From Bombyx mori (taxonomy: Eukaryota; Arthropoda; Insecta; Lepidoptera; Bombycidae), in contig NC_085133.1 in assembly GCF_030269925.1 (NCBI RefSeq), positions 1,880,001 through 1,944,000 of the forward strand: a stretch of 64,000 nt of DNA, given 5' to 3'. The translations under genes and the position numbers were made by a program. Below, piece after piece: positions 25,301 to 31,752 of this stretch (its first letter is position 1; every line of letters starts with the position of its first letter). The notes beneath the pieces are model-generated. The model did no database searches, was not told the DNA's origin, and saw only the letters and a list, made by a program, of their open reading frames with translations.

Positions 25301-27712
25301 GGGGCCCTAACTACTGCACTATTGAGTCAGTCAAAACTCCACTACCAAAATTGAGAACATTCATGTAGAATTTAATAGACGGCCTGTGTTTATTTTGTTG
25401 ATGTGTTTTTTCCATCACCGGTTGTCTTTGGGCACCGGTAACCACTTAACACCAGATGGGCCGGAAGCCGTATATCGTGTTGACGGAACAAGGCTGCGAT
25501 TGGTCACCAAAGACTAAAAAAAATTTTTTTTTCTAAACCGTACTTAGGGTTTTTAAAACCTTTTAGAATAGTAAAATTGAATGAAGAATTGAACAGGAAT
25601 AATGAATGGAACATTGTACTAATGTCAGAGTTCACAGTCGCGCCGGGTCCGGCTCGGAGACCACAGCGGAGCCGGGGTGGGGGGCGCGCAACGGGGCCGC
25701 CCCCCACCGCCGGAACGGGACCCGGCCCCCCGACCCCTACGCCGCGCTCGTGCACCGCCTGCCGCCCGCCGGGGGCAAGAAGGTAACGCACACACGCATA
25801 CACAATATGGACATTTGACATAAAACTAGACGTGGTATGACGTGGTATATGATGCCCCAACACGATCTTTTTGTCAATTTTAATTATGAGTCATAAGATT
25901 ATTGCGATAGTGCTAGTCTCTGCTCACTGATACCCCTCAAGCACCGGTCACCGTCCTCGTCGAACCTGCGCTTGCGACGAAAGGGCTCGACGAGTAAACT
26001 AACCCCATAGACACAGCCCACTGAGTTTCTCGCCGGATCTTCTCAGTGGGTCGCGTTTCGGATTCGCTGGTAGATTCTGCGAAGCACTGCTCTTGCTGGG
26101 GCCAGTGTTATCAACACTCCGGCTCGAGCCCCGTGAGCTCACCTACACGCCAAGGAGAAGCTGAAATAGCCTCACAAGGCTATCAGCATAGGTAGGAAAA
26201 AAAAACTGATACTTAATTCAGTATTATTGTAAAATGGCAGCCCTATCCACTCAAGCCTGAAGCTAGGACAGTTAAAAAGTATCGTCATGTGCCGCACGCG
26301 TAGTTTTATTGTGCTTTCCGTTCATTACATCCATACACGAATAAGATCTACTTATCCATTTAATTTTGATAATATTTTATGTATTTTTGATGATCCTTCT
26401 CGCTGTTGGGTGCATTAATGTTTGTAAACTAAAATCAGATTAAAGGCTTTTTTTCTTTAGGTGAAGACAACAAAGGAACTGCTAGAACAGATTCAGTCAC
26501 GAGGGAAACCCCTCTCCCCCGGCTCCCCGGTGGCCTCCCCGCCCGCCTCGCCTGACGTCATGCTCATTGAACCTGAACGTTAGTATTCATTTACATAAAT
26601 TTTCTACCAGACAACCAGAGAGGTGAAGGTTGAAACAAGATTTTCTTTCAGCGTGTCCTGTAAAGGTGAGCTCCCCGCTTCGCAACGGTTCATCTCCGGC
26701 GCCGGCGGTGACGACCCCGGTCCCCGCCGCGCCCGTTTTCATCTCCGAGATGGAGGAAGAGGGCGTGGAGTGCACGTGCGGGGAGGAGCAAGAGGACGAA
26801 CACTGTCCGGCGGCGAGCCGGCGGGTCCTGCAGCCGCTGCACGTGCACGCGCTGCACCACACGTACGTGCCCGGCGTCAACGGCACGCGAGCGCCCCCCC
26901 TGCCCCACCCCTTCGCGGTGCGGCCCCCCGCCAGACCTGACGACCCCGATCTCTTTACCAGCGTCGTACCCCTGTACAATTACTCAGATTATGCGGACGA
27001 CTACTGTGTCAAAAACATGTCGCGGGTTCCGATCTGTCCGCACCTACCGTGGACGGAGTTCGCGCCTGCGCCCCCCTCGCCGCCTCCACCCCCGTCGCCC
27101 CCTCCGATTCGTCCCTATCCGGTAGACGAGCCGGTGGTGAAGCGGGAGCCGGAAGACCCGGATACCGATCCAGAGGCCGGACTCGACGACCGGCCCGACG
27201 GTAAACCTAAACCAGACTCTTCGAAGGTTGAGTCCGAGATGGTTGGCGTCCCGAGCCTCGAGCCAAGCGAGCGGCTCAAGGCGCCGCTGCTCTCCAACGA
27301 AGAGGAGACGCAGTTCGGCAAGAACGAGCCTCACCCTCGGATGGAAGTCGAAGAGCAGTTCGAGACTGAACCCCAGGAGCACCGCACCGTCGAGAGAACG
27401 AAAGAGGTGAAGCCGGAGAAGAAAGAGGAGACGGTGGACGGGCGGACCCTGGTGGCGCTGTGCTCCCGCGCGCTGGACAGCACGCGCTACGACTACACGC
27501 AGATGAGCCGCGCGCCCGTGCTGGCGCTGCCGGAGCACGAGGGCGCGCTGCGGGCGGCGCTGGCGGGCGCGGCGGAGGGCGCGGCGGCGGGCGCGGCGGC
27601 GGGCGCGGTGGACGCGCTGGGCCGCCCGCCCCGCCCCGCGCAGTTCGCGGAGTGGCACGAGTGCGCCACGCTGGGCGACGTGCTGGCGCTGCCGTATGTC
27701 GTCATCGACTGA
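1269..27712 (+). CDS. MED26: MED26, Mediator complex subunit 26 (whole gene, 8 main coding exons)
   Basis: MED26 is a nuclear Mediator subunit that links Mediator to RNA polymerase II elongation factors (TFIID and super elongation complex in vertebrates). The coding exons join in frame to 593 residues, close to the roughly 600 residues of human MED26. Residues 1-90 form a TFIIS N-terminal (LW) domain, with [16 protein letters not shown] (exon 2) running into [14 protein letters not shown] and [13 protein letters not shown] (exon 3). A lysine-rich nuclear localisation segment lies at about 138-150. The middle is Pro/Ser-rich with an acidic [16 protein letters not shown] stretch, then [15 protein letters not shown] at 202-216. 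The protein ends in PYVVID, typical of the MED26 C-terminal Mediator-binding domain. Intron 1 is about 18 kb and contains an antisense BEL/Pao element. The block at 23630-23675 is left out because it breaks the frame. Identification is by recognition of domain sequence, not by search. Confidence 0.9.
1332..4732. other. MED26 intron 1, proximal part
   Basis: The first 500 bases are relatively GC- and CpG-rich (about 1390-1620) and then turn AT-rich. I see no reliable gene here. A short TATAG-type low-complexity tract lies at 3736-3798. The open frames at 1402-1584 and 2544-2783 show no domain and are ignored. Confidence 0.4.
3736..3798. repeat. TATAG-type simple repeat
   Basis: Irregular array of TATAGTATA-like units, about 60 bases. 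Confidence 0.7.
4733..5021 (-). mobile_element. Non-LTR retrotransposon 3' end (family L2 of this window)
   Basis: Read on the minus strand this gives the C-terminal end of a LINE ORF2: [13 protein letters not shown] residues, an [15 protein letters not shown] segment, a short 3' UTR with CCATGAGCGACGG, then an A-rich tail at 4733-4743. The same family recurs on the + strand at 61300-61630 and, broken, at 61050-61295 and 22557-22650. 5'-truncated and not functional. Confidence 0.7.
5514..5661. other. GC-rich fragment of unknown origin next to a SINE
   Basis: A GC-rich patch in AT-rich intron, directly before a truncated SINE. Probably part of another retroelement, but no motif is clear enough to name it. 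Confidence 0.3.
5662..5792 (+). mobile_element. Bm1-like SINE, 3' part
   Basis: Matches the 3' third of the full SINE at 16487-16930: CTGAGACCTTAGAACTTATA, the GGTGGGTGGCGCATTTACG block, then an A-rich tail. 5'-truncated and diverged. Confidence 0.8.
6506..6763 (+). mobile_element. tRNA-headed SINE, second family
   Basis: Begins with a tRNA-like head containing an A box (TGGTGTAGTGG) and a B box (GGGTTCGAATCCCGC). The body runs through CTTTTCCAGGGTTATGGATG and CCAGTTAACGTGGCGTG to an AT-rich tail. A near-identical copy lies in reverse at 55975-56237. The tRNA fold is incomplete, so this is a SINE and not a tRNA gene. Confidence 0.75.
7391..7564. mobile_element. Palindromic MITE, copy 1
   Basis: About 174 bp. 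The ends GTGTGCTTAGTG and CACCAAGCACACA are inverted, as are the internal blocks around AAAAGTTAACTCAA. The centre holds CAGCGCCCCTGGCGGCAAACG. Same family as copies near 9.1, 20.1, 31.0, 31.5, 31.7, 33.5 and 61.7 kb. No coding capacity. Confidence 0.75.
7776..7965 (-). mobile_element. Bm1-like SINE, 5' (tRNA-like) part
   Basis: Reverse orientation. Contains the tRNA-like head (on the minus strand GTGGCCTAACGGATAAGACG, then GGTGTTCGAATCCCGCAGGC) and the following TTTCTAATGAAATACGTACT segment. The 3' half is missing. Confidence 0.8.
7966..8570. other. MED26 intron 1, no recognised gene
   Basis: Mixed-composition intron sequence with a short GT repeat at 8282-8294. I see nothing else that can be assigned. 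Confidence 0.35.
8570..8960 (-). pseudogene. Mariner transposase remnant
   Basis: On the minus strand an open stretch ends with [20 protein letters not shown], which matches the second catalytic-Asp region of mariner transposases (the HDNARPH motif). After it the typical Pro-rich, third-Asp region is degraded, and the C-terminal sequence continues in a different frame toward 8570. The N-terminal part and the inverted repeats are not recognisable. A decayed, inactive copy. The family assignment rests on this one strong motif plus the C-terminal pattern. Confidence 0.7.
9048..9222. mobile_element. Palindromic MITE, copy 2
   Basis: Ends AGTGTGCTTAGTGC and GCACTAAGCACACT are inverted, with the internal GTTAACTCAAATTTGTATGG block and its partner. 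About 175 bp, same family as copy 1. Confidence 0.85.
9378..9625 (-). repeat. BEL/Pao 3' LTR
   Basis: 248 bp, direct copy of 14900-15147. Contains two copies of TTGAACGGTCGAA-like units near its left edge and a TTATATAA motif at about 9425-9433 that reads as a TATA box on both strands. Confidence 0.95.
9626..9640 (-). promoter_or_regulatory. Polypurine tract of the BEL/Pao element
   Basis: On the minus strand the sequence GGAGGTGGGGA ends directly at the 3' LTR, the usual place for the plus-strand primer. Confidence 0.7.
9656..14869 (-). CDS. BEL/Pao Gag-Pol polyprotein, 1737 residues
   Basis: Single intact frame, starting at the ATG about 30 bases inside the 5' LTR. Order of parts: coiled-coil-like, charged N-terminus (55-95); Gag (DUF1759-type) at about 140-320, with [11 protein letters not shown]; Cys/His zinc-knuckle-like region 357-414; aspartic protease at about 470-620, with [11 protein letters not shown] at 473-483; reverse transcriptase about 745-930, with ADI at 811-813 and YVDD at 882-885; RNase H-like region with D1073, E1117 and D1145; HHCC integrase zinc domain (H1373, H1378, C1408, C1411); integrase core with D1444 (GLDYFGP), D1506 (SDNATTF) and E1556 (GGCWERL); C-terminal DUF5641-like domain with [16 protein letters not shown]. 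All RT and integrase catalytic residues are present. The protease motif is DEG instead of the usual D[ST]G. Product: a cytoplasmic particle that copies the element and inserts it. Confidence 0.95.
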   Translation of the reverse strand: MVKTRLGTDTDMATSSTNGTTAAADQTGRDRQSVHSSRAPSPTASVRSTVSSAMTQIRRQKLIQLKLDAAEQRARLHLQLLEEKLAIESQALEEEEDPLTCNLPGNSQTLPNAHDVRLPACCQQNSEENELANCVTKLLARQSSTRELPTFSGEPEEWSLFYSQFTSTTKLCGYSDDENIARLARCLKGRARDAVYALLVSASNLDRIISTLKLRFGRPENIIEILLNKIHAIRDIRHDDIDRLIEFATAVQNVTATMKSTEEIGHLMNPTLIREIVSKLPSTLRYQWAIHAASLGVKTVTLSHISEWLMTMANAASFISPLTTKTSSDVKPPTRPDPRLWRPAVMATTPTAVNLSCTLCGDAHDIQSCERFIQMTTDDRWRFVTEKKLCFSCLSSRHQLRACEKKTKCAVRDCMRVHHTLLHAVRRVMKIDNAVNHTDNTVNTLNSADRHVFLKVVPVVVSGAKGDVLTYALLDEGAAVTLVNSSLLERAGITGPTSSLRIRGASGMTTIEPNSRLVSFNIRGVNVSNVYNVNSARSVNNLNICVDSFRYKKIVNKYPWVTDYVTDYDIRPDMIELLIGQDNIDLIITRQIIQRHKTGPIVSKTDLGYVVHGNVGLGSVPDDATVLHSCRCDELHELVKQSFSTDSFGVKQTNDFPRSREDQLALSIMERTTKLLPEGRWETGLLWKSDDLQLPDSLPLAMSRLNGVQKKMVRYPEFASQYRSKIEENLDKGYITKIQPGDPATKTRIWYLPHFAVFNPNKPNKLRIVLDCAAKSGGKSFNDFLLRGPDFLTSLPAVLLKFRTGKFAVTADIQEMFHRVLIRPEDRHAQRILWDGETYIMNVMTFGAVCSPSSAQFVKNINARRYETTKPEAYKAIVDHHYVDDYIHSFDHEDDLIRVVDDVVHIHVSGGFNLRNFVSNSKRLLAHLPAEKLAPSCLKILSDVKDDQVERVLGVRWDRETDEFLFHLKFPKVSEAIKTGIKRPTKREVMRLIMSLFDPLGFLLYVTVKGRILLQTIWKSNVGWDDEVELSQFEKWQSWLTELQKTSEFRTPRWLFNDGCGKQEPPELHIFCDASSKAFASVAYLRDKTTDGKWHVSFVIARARVAPLKVMSIPRLELQAALMGARLAHTLKKNIDVSTVTYWSDSKTVLSWLRSDSGRFKPFVAHRVSEISELTEVSHWRWVPSGLNAADDATRETVAEDNTRWMNGPSFLREPKETWPQDDSVISLDPDDVEVKVNTITLMTVELPDDSRFSRYWRLIRSTAWFMRAVHNWMHKSSKRHGELTADEVKVAELIWIRESQRRMFSDDIESVKKTGQVKRDSPLRQLTPFLDKDGILRVRGRICRADGDNDFRHPIILNPKDKYVKLQLMQYHVDSAHNGRERVLHEVRRRFWIINGRNAVKMTWNDCQFCKNSRAKPSPPLMADLPDVRLKEVSRPFTYTGLDYFGPIIVKVGRRHEKRWVALFTCLTVRSIHLELVHDLTTSSVLMSLRRLIARRGCPSIIFSDNATTFRGADRELKRAVQAIDKDELITFGSLRHLEWRFIAPDAPHMGGCWERLVRSVKTSLRVTLKTRTPNDQTLMTLLAEAEFMVNSRPLTYVPLDFDDDLPLTPNDFLLPKTEFIDHPFGMFTDHDLLKRTWRESQRLADLIWKRWVKEYLPTLTRRDKWYRDSDRPLAIGDVVVVVDSQLPRNQWPLGKIEQVFPGKDDMVRVAKVRTRHGLYTRPATKLCRLDVHSSS
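14885..14897 (-). promoter_or_regulatory. Candidate tRNA primer-binding site
   Basis: On the minus strand, two bases after the 5' LTR, the sequence TGGTCCTTCGAGC starts with the TGG that pairs with a tRNA CCA end. I cannot tell which tRNA it matches. Confidence 0.6.
14900..15147 (-). repeat. BEL/Pao 5' LTR
   Basis: 248 bp, no differences seen against 9378-9625. Followed at 15148 by CCTGG, the target duplication. It carries the promoter for the element, reading leftward. Confidence 0.95.
15322..15401 (-). mobile_element. RTE-like LINE, ORF2 C-terminal fragment
   Basis: On the minus strand it matches the last residues of the longer fragment at 49501-49680 (shared ACATGTTGCGCCGACCC and GGGAGAAGGGCAGG). 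Very short remnant. Confidence 0.5.
15402..15585 (+). mobile_element. BMC1-like LINE 3'-end fragment
   Basis: Part of the most common LINE fragment in this window: CTACCTATGCTGATAGCC, GTTGCTAACACTGGCCC, GCTTCGCAGAAT, GATCGGAAACGCGACCCACT. The name BMC1 is from memory. The 3' end is missing. Confidence 0.7.
16345..16473 (+). mobile_element. BMC1-like LINE fragment, left half (split by a SINE)
   Basis: Runs from CTACCTATGCTGATAGCC to GTGCTTCGCA, then stops where the SINE at 16487 has entered. The remainder resumes at 16931. Confidence 0.8.
16487..16930 (+). mobile_element. Bm1-like SINE, full length, nested in a LINE
   Basis: Complete 444-bp copy. The tRNA-like head has an A box (TGGCCTAACGG) and a B box (GGTGTTCGAATCCC), then the TGAAATACGTACTCAACAAA region, the ACCACCACCCTGCCTATTTC block, CTTATATCTCAAGGTGGGTG, and an A-rich tail after AAGCAATAAATA. 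It is the reference for the other partial copies here. Confidence 0.9.
16931..17123 (+). mobile_element. BMC1-like LINE fragment, right half
   Basis: Resumes exactly where the left half stopped (AGAATCTACCACC) and continues through CTGTGTCTGTGGGTTAATTC to GGATCGGGAGGATCCG and ATGACGTGTTTT, the usual 3' end in this window. Confidence 0.85.
17260..17545 (-). mobile_element. Bm1-like SINE, 3' two thirds
   Basis: Reverse copy starting at its A-tail (TTTATTGCTTAGATGGGTG on the + strand) and ending soon after TAATTACGCAAATT, with a deletion that joins to AACATTTGTTGAGTACG. The head is lost. Confidence 0.85.
17546..19050. other. MED26 intron 1, distal part
   Basis: AT-rich intron. Apart from a SINE head at 18256-18349 I see no gene, RNA or repeat that I can name. 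Confidence 0.4.
18256..18349 (+). mobile_element. Bm1-like SINE, tRNA-like head only
   Basis: Contains GTCGTGGCCTAAAGGATAAG and ATGTTCGAATCCCGCAGGC, the A- and B-box region, then breaks off. The body is missing and the anticodon region is changed, so it is not a working tRNA gene. Confidence 0.75.
19055..19185 (+). mobile_element. LINE-like 3' fragment, third family
   Basis: CTGAGCCCGTGCTCGCCCAC, CCTGTCCTGGTGAAACTGGA, CATCTGGGCCACCAGTAAT and an A-rich end. It resembles 49040-49195, so it is an interspersed repeat, probably a LINE 3' end. Class not certain. Confidence 0.5.
19283..19357 (+). CDS. MED26: MED26 coding exon 2
   Basis: 25 codons, phase 0 at both ends. Acceptor TTTTCAG and donor GTAAAC. 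Encodes [20 protein letters not shown] and KELLE, the second helix of the LW domain (human: VISSLEKYPITKEALE). Confidence 0.9.
19760..20030 (-). mobile_element. LINE 3'-end fragment (BMC1-like, diverged subfamily)
   Basis: Minus-strand copy: AAGCACTGCTCTTGCTAGGG, GTAGATTCTGCGAAGC, with a variant end (GGCTACCACCGAATAAGCAG) instead of the GCTATCAGCATAGG type. Another copy of this subfamily is at 20858-21048. Confidence 0.7.
20092..20195. mobile_element. Palindromic MITE, copy 3 (half)
   Basis: Right half only: GAACAGCGCCCCTAGCGGC, GTTAACTTTTACGCTATCG, CTCGCACTAAGCACA. The left arm is missing. It lies 80 bases before MED26 exon 3. Confidence 0.8.
20275..20407 (+). CDS. MED26: MED26 coding exon 3
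   Basis: Acceptor TCTCCAG, donor GTAATT, starts phase 0 and ends phase 1. Encodes [20 protein letters not shown] and [15 protein letters not shown], helices 3-4 of the LW domain, followed by a short Pro/Ser stretch. It joins in frame with exon 5. Joining to the block at 23630 gives an immediate TAG. Confidence 0.92.
20858..21048 (-). mobile_element. LINE 3'-end fragment, diverged subfamily
   Basis: CACTGAGTTTTTCGCCGG, GTAGATTCTGGGAAGCACTG, ending in CTACCAGCGAATAGG. Same subfamily as 19760-20030. Confidence 0.7.
21861..22183 (+). mobile_element. BMC1-like LINE 3' end, nearly complete tail
   Basis: Pyrimidine-rich left edge, CTGATAGCCTTAGGGGC, GCTTCGCAGAATCTACCACC, GGTTCGACGGGAACGGTGAC and the terminal GGATCGGGAGGATCCGAGA and GACGTGTTT. 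Closely similar to the minus-strand copy at 38912-39227. Confidence 0.85.
22378..22521 (+). mobile_element. Bm1-like SINE, 3' third
   Basis: Starts at TATACTGAGACCTTAGAACT and runs to AAGCAATAAATA plus a poly(A) tail. 5'-truncated. Confidence 0.85.
22557..22650 (+). mobile_element. Fragment of LINE family L2
   Basis: CGCCATGACATGTCTTCAAACG and CACTCCTGGCATTGCTG correspond to the end of the ORF2 and the 3' UTR of the copy at 61300-61630, with small deletions. Confidence 0.6.
22651..23629. other. MED26 intron 3, no gene recognised
   Basis: AT-rich, with a poly(A) run at 23197-23212. Two short blocks carry a mirrored piece: GGTCACCGGTGCCCTACGCGG at about 22874 and its reverse complement at about 23409, which could form a long-range inverted repeat. 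The 125-residue frame at 23088-23465 has no recognisable domain. Confidence 0.4.
23630..23675 (+). other. MED26: Exon-like block in MED26 (cassette or poison exon candidate)
   Basis: 46 bases between a good acceptor (TATTTCAG) and a good donor (GTATGA). In the frame that fits exon 5 it reads [15 protein letters not shown], in keeping with the Pro/Ser-rich linker. But exon 3 ends in phase 1, so joining exon 3 to this block reads GGT GGC TAG. Skipping it keeps the frame. Options are an alternative exon that triggers decay, use of a weak earlier donor in exon 3 (GTAGCT at 20388), or a one-base assembly error. Confidence 0.5.
23808..24043 (-). mobile_element. Bm1-like SINE in intron before MED26 exon 5
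   Basis: Reverse copy from the A-tail (TTTTATTGCTTAGATGAGTG) to AGGTCCTATCACCTACC, 5'-truncated. Its right edge lies 35 bases from the exon 5 acceptor. A second copy with the same truncation point and the same right flank is at 24427-24640. Confidence 0.85.
24079..24177 (+). CDS. MED26: MED26 coding exon 5
   Basis: Acceptor TTCTTCCAG, donor GTATGT, phase 1 at both ends. Encodes [20 protein letters not shown] and [13 protein letters not shown]: an acidic patch followed by five prolines. This is part of the flexible linker between the LW domain and the C-terminal domain. Confidence 0.88.
24427..24685 (-). repeat. Segmental duplication: SINE plus copied splice acceptor
   Basis: The SINE at 24427-24640 and the following 35-40 bases repeat 23808-24085, including GATTTATTTTTGTTTT, the CCAG acceptor (24671-24673) and the first exon bases CAT, after which similarity stops. 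The acceptor copy is a potential cryptic splice site. Confidence 0.8.
24804..24882 (+). CDS. MED26: MED26 coding exon 6 (nuclear localisation segment)
   Basis: Acceptor GTTTCCAG, donor GTGTGT; starts phase 1, ends phase 2. Encodes [20 protein letters not shown] and KKPKKKR, a lysine/arginine-rich run that looks like a nuclear localisation signal. Confidence 0.88.
24935..25330 (-). mobile_element. tRNA-headed SINE, third family
   Basis: On the minus strand the head reads GTGCAGTAGTTAGGGCCCC and GGGTTCGATTCCCGCATCGG. A ~300-base body ends near TGGGGCCAGACGACAG. A related, more diverged copy is at 35270-35470, and a head-only relative at 47443-47580. The tRNA-like fold is imperfect. Confidence 0.6.
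25629..25782 (+). CDS. MED26: MED26 coding exon 7
   Basis: Phase 2 in, phase 0 out. Donor GTAACG. Encodes a Gly/Arg/Pro-rich stretch that ends [17 protein letters not shown], a conserved-looking lead into exon 8. The GC content is far above the flanking intron. The acceptor (ACTAATGTCAG) lacks a pyrimidine tract, so the start could be a few bases off; the frame is fixed by its neighbours. Confidence 0.82.
25935..26203 (-). mobile_element. BMC1-like LINE 3'-end fragment
   Basis: Reverse copy: CAAGCACCGGTCACCGTCC, CTTCTCAGTGGGTCGCG, TAGATTCTGCGAAGCACTGC, ending GGCTATCAGCATAGGTAGG. Confidence 0.8.
26461..26578 (+). CDS. MED26: MED26 coding exon 8
   Basis: Acceptor TTCTTTAG, donor GTTAGT; phase 0 in, phase 1 out. 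Encodes [15 protein letters not shown], a helical motif I associate with MED26, then [13 protein letters not shown] and DVMLIEPE. Confidence 0.88.
26652..27712 (+). CDS. MED26: MED26 last coding exon (C-terminal domain)
   Basis: 353 codons, from acceptor TTTCTTTCAG to TGA at 27710. Contains an acidic, Cys-containing stretch ([18 protein letters not shown]), a His-rich segment ([16 protein letters not shown]), a segment with [15 protein letters not shown], a Pro run, a long acidic/basic linker, then [20 protein letters not shown] and an Ala/Gly repeat. The protein ends in [20 protein letters not shown] and ID. MED26 proteins use this C-terminus to dock on Mediator. Confidence 0.92.
27546..27620 (+). 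repeat. MED26: GC-rich repeat coding for Ala/Gly in MED26
   Basis: Imperfect repeats of GGCGCGGCGGCG-like units code for alternating Ala and Gly ([18 protein letters not shown]). Prone to slippage. Confidence 0.8.
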
Positions 27713-28180
27713 TCCGACCGAACCTGTGCCAAACGGTCACCGACCAAGTGCCCTTATATTAGTTACGTAAGCTCCCGCTCTTGTATATATACACCGGTGC
27801 CGCTCGAATATGTAAATACGGACTCTGTCTCGCTTCCTCCGCCCCCCCCCCCCTCTCGCTCGCACACGACGCGAACACCTGGTACTCTCCTAGGATACGT
27901 TTTTGAAGGTGTCACCAATTTGTATAACGTTAAGTTTTGTGTAATACGACATCAACTACTGTAAGTTTGAAAGGAACCAAACTCTAAAGCTTCCTCGAGT
28001 ACAAAACCGACACACGACACATCGAACAACGTGTAACAACAACCCCGGTCGATTTTTGTTAATTAACATCGATAATTATGATTACTTTAAGTAATGATTT
28101 ACATGACAATAACAAATACCACACACACATATAACAGTAGATAATATGTAAGAATAAAGTTTCATATATACAAATCTTCT
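27713..28180 (+). terminator. MED26: MED26 3' UTR and poly(A) site
   Basis: After the TGA comes a 440-base AT-rich 3' UTR. AATAAA lies at 28153-28158, followed by a GT-rich stretch (GGCGTGTGTGACTG) about 25-35 bases on, the usual layout of a poly(A) site. A C9 run is at about 27842. Confidence 0.7.
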
Positions 28181-30987
28181 CTGGCGTGTGTGACTGAACT
28201 CTTCGTAAAAGGTTGACCGATTTTAGGCCTATTCAAGTGGAATGTTCGAGAATGGTTTAGAATCACAATTCGGTCCGCTACAAAAATGTTTCAAAATTTT
28301 TTATAATATAAAATTCTCGTTAAAGTTATTATATTATTCAACAATGTTACATATTAAAAAATTGTAAAAATTTTTTTTAATGTTTCTTTTTTGTCAATAC
28401 TTATTGGGACTTTAAATGTATCTTTTATTTGCTTCACTCTTGCATAACTTGTTTTATATTTATACGGAGTGTGACTATAGTCCGTCCGACAAGTGATGAT
28501 ATACAACATTGAAATATATTTTTTTACGTCTTTAAAAATACCAGCTGTATATAGAATATCGGCTTTGTACTTATTTATCTCTAGTTTTTGTTTCTGCGCT
28601 TTAATACTAAATTTAAATTTGGAAGTGCGACTTGAAAAGTCGAAATCCGACTTTAAAGCTCTATTGTCGGGCTTTTTTTTCTCATTACTGCATAACGAGC
28701 CATTGCTATTCAATTAACGTTGTCTTTTTATACTAAATTTTATATTGTACACGCTTCTACCAATAATGTCCCTATAGTATGCCTCGCTTTCGCAGGGTTG
28801 TTGTTACACGTCAATAGGAAACTGGACAGTTCTAGTTTTGTCCGAAAACCGGCTACATTGCGTGTGACGTCATTTGTGGCCAAACCAAACTATAGATCCT
28901 TCACAATGATCAATCACATAAGACCTCGTGCGCTGTTATCGGTTTACAGCTTGACAGGAAAAGAAAATCCAATAGAATTATTCGATATTATTCAGTGGTT
29001 AATGATATTAATCGTTAATATCATACAAAATAGCGATTGAACGATTTTAAAATAAGTAATTATGATCTTGATTGATGATTAAGCGAAACGGAATATGTAT
29101 GTTTGTTTGCAATTAAGTTGTATATACATATGTTTAAGTTTGATGTTTGAAATGTCCCGTCACACTTATGTGAAAATGGTCTTTTTTTTTTTTAACGTTT
29201 TGTGATATCACCTTTTGTATTTGATGTTTTGCTTTCAAAATGAGTTTTTCCTTTTTTGTTAACTGTACAGATTTTTTCGATAAATTAACTCTGTTTGCTG
29301 TCAACTGTACTCTGAAGTCGTTAACATATTGAAAGCAAAGTAACAAGATATTTTGTAAAAAAAAAAAATTCGACACGAATTCATTATATTGAAATGTTAG
29401 TTTAAGAAGTGCTCTCACTCGTTATGATGATTGGCATCATTTGATAGACAATCAGCAGCCTCTCGTACCCGAATGTGATGAAACAAAGGAAAATAAACCT
29501 TAACGTAGTTAGTTAAAGTGTTACAATTGTATATACAAATAATGGATCCACGCATACAACATAATGTTGCCGACGGTGAATTAAAAGTAAATTTAAAAAA
29601 TTTAGCTGAACTAATTCAGTTGTTTTTGTTGACGGCACTAAACCTTTGGTACAGTAGATTGGGGGAATCGGGACGCTTTCCAATTCCAACACACATTTCA
29701 GCGGTTTTTCTTAGGTTAATACCAATAAAATTGAGTTTAAAACGGTTCCAGAGGTTAAAATTGTCATATACGATGCGTTATTATGCATAGTTCATTGATA
29801 AATATACACAAAAACTTAAAAAACTAGCTTGACCTGATCCACCTTGGCTTTTGGGGTGATTCGGGTCACGTATGGGGACAATAGAGTTTTTCGATAGGGG
29901 TGGCACTGTTTAGTTGTTAGGTAGGTAGTTAGTTACCTTTAGGTAATTAACTTTTCAATATCTTTAATCAGTTACAAAGCTCTGATGACTAAATTAAACT
30001 ACTTAGTATTCATAAGCACTAAATAAAAGTCCTTTTCAATTCAACAAATTTAAATCTCACAAAAGCATCGTGACAACTCAGACTTGTCCTTATTCTACCC
30101 CTAGTCCATATTCCCCCCAATCTACGGTACGGTCAGCAGATTCGGAAGTTCAAATGGGATTGTTAAGTGTCAATCTGTATTCACTCCACGGTGTATTAAT
30201 GGGTGTGTTTGTCACGCACACAGCATCGCCACCACTCGGCGATATTCCGATGTGTTCGATTTGTGTATAATAATAATAATAATTGAGTGTAGTTACGGAC
30301 GTCGGGACGCGGGCTCGCCCACACCCTCCCCCCAACCTATCCAGTCCCCCCGCCCCTCCGCGAGCCAGCGTTCAAGACGCGCAAAGAGAAGATTGACCAA
30401 AAAGAAGAAAAAGAAAATATGTGTATTTTTGTAATAAAGAAACGTTATAATATTAATTGAAAAAAAAAATGTGATTCCTTGTAAATAAAAATTGATTGAG
30501 AATTTCTGATTTCTTTGGTTAATAAATAACGAAATAAATGTGCGTTTACCAAGTAAAATTATGTTATTAGACATATGAGGTTGTCAGGGCAAAAGTAGCC
30601 TAAGTTTATCATAGTTAGTATGGAAGTGATGAGGTTTGAATCTACTCTTACACTGCTTCGTTGGCAAAAACAATACGCGCCAAAATAAACATTTTTACAA
30701 ATCTGTTATCTATGGGTCAAACTAGGGATAGGTCGGTTTTGCATCAAAATTGATTGTTTTTAAAATAAATTTCATTATCTAAGCAAAAGAATTTGAAAAT
30801 TTCTGCCTTAGGTCACTTTGGTGCTGACGGTCTCATATATACTTATGTATAAAAATGAATGTATTTCTAACGTTACACGGATTGGCTCACTGATTCACAT
30901 GCGCCGCGCCCCAAGCAAGATTGTGCAGCTCCGCGGAGTCTGTAGGCAGTTGTTTTCTAAACACCTCACGTATACCTGCCCACTATC
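28181..30987. other. Intergenic region downstream of MED26
   Basis: AT-rich DNA, no recognised gene. Candidate alternative poly(A) signals occur (near 29492). A GC-rich, exon-like patch is listed separately at 30291-30437. Confidence 0.4.
30291..30437 (+). other. GC-rich exon-like patch, unassigned
   Basis: After AGTGTAG (acceptor-like) the sequence becomes GC-rich and open in one frame (SPTPSPQPIQSPRPSASQRS, then a Lys/Arg run), with a stop and AATAAA at about 30432. It could be a distal alternative last exon or part of an unknown gene. Nothing ties it to MED26. Confidence 0.25.
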
Positions 30988-31153
30988 AGTGTGCTTAGTG
31001 CGAGTTTTTTAACGTTCACGATAACGTAAAAGTTAGCCCAATTTTGTATGCAGTTGGAACAGCGCCCCTAGCGGCAAACGATCCCATTCCATACAAATAT
31101 GAGCCAACTTTTACGCTTTCGAGAACGTTAAAAAACTCGCACTAAGCACACTG
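30987..31153. mobile_element. Palindromic MITE, copy 4
   Basis: 167 bp. CAGTGTGCTTAGTGCGAG at the left and its reverse complement CTCGCACTAAGCACACTG at the right; CAGCGCCCCTAGCGGC in the centre. Confidence 0.9.
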
Positions 31154-31427
31154 ATGTTCGTTTATACCACGAAGCAAAAAAGCGTTTCGTTTTGAGGGAT
31201 CAATGATGACCCAAAGCTTATTGAGGCTCCGACCTCAAATTCGTTCCGCCAGACGTCAGAAACTATTGGACATTGTCGTTGTCATAGCGGTATGTTGACG
31301 TTATTGTGACCAATGTTCCGCGGAGTGTGTCTTAATACAGTTTTACGAATGAAGGGTGCCTTTGAAATGATCTCGTCTGCGTGGACTGCCTTCTCAACTG
31401 ATAACGTGAAAGCGAACATGGCATATC

Positions 31428-31589
31428 AGCGTGCTTAGTGCGAGTTTTTTAACGTTCTCGATAGCGTAAACGTTAACTCTTTGTATGGAGTTGCAACAGC
31501 GCTCCTAGCGGCAAACGTTCAATTCCATACAAATTTGAATTAACTTTTACGCTATCGAGAACGTTAAAAGCTCACATTAGGCACACTAG
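31428..31589. mobile_element. Palindromic MITE, copy 5 (abuts copy 6)
   Basis: Starts AGCGTGCTTAGTGCGAG and ends AGGCACACTAG, directly meeting copy 6. Internal TTAACTTTTACGCTATCG and its inverted partner are present. Confidence 0.85.
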
Positions 31590-31752
31590 TGCGAGTTTTT
31601 TAATGTTTTCGATAGCGTAAAAGTTAGCTCATATTTGTATGGAATGGGATCGTTTGCCTACGTTTGCCGCTAGGGGCGCTGTTCCAGCTGCATACAAATT
31701 TGGATTAACTTTTACGCTATCGAGAACGTTAAAAAACTCGCACTAAGCACTC
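31586..31752. mobile_element. Palindromic MITE, copy 6 (abuts copy 5)
   Basis: Shares the CACTAGTG junction with copy 5 and ends CTCGCACTAAGCACTC. Its central segment is inverted compared with copy 5. Confidence 0.85.

Noticed and set aside
26690..27658. Long open frames on the minus strand opposite the last MED26 exon
   Set aside because: Shadow frames of GC-rich coding sequence; Arg/Ala-rich, no domain, and the + frame matches MED26.
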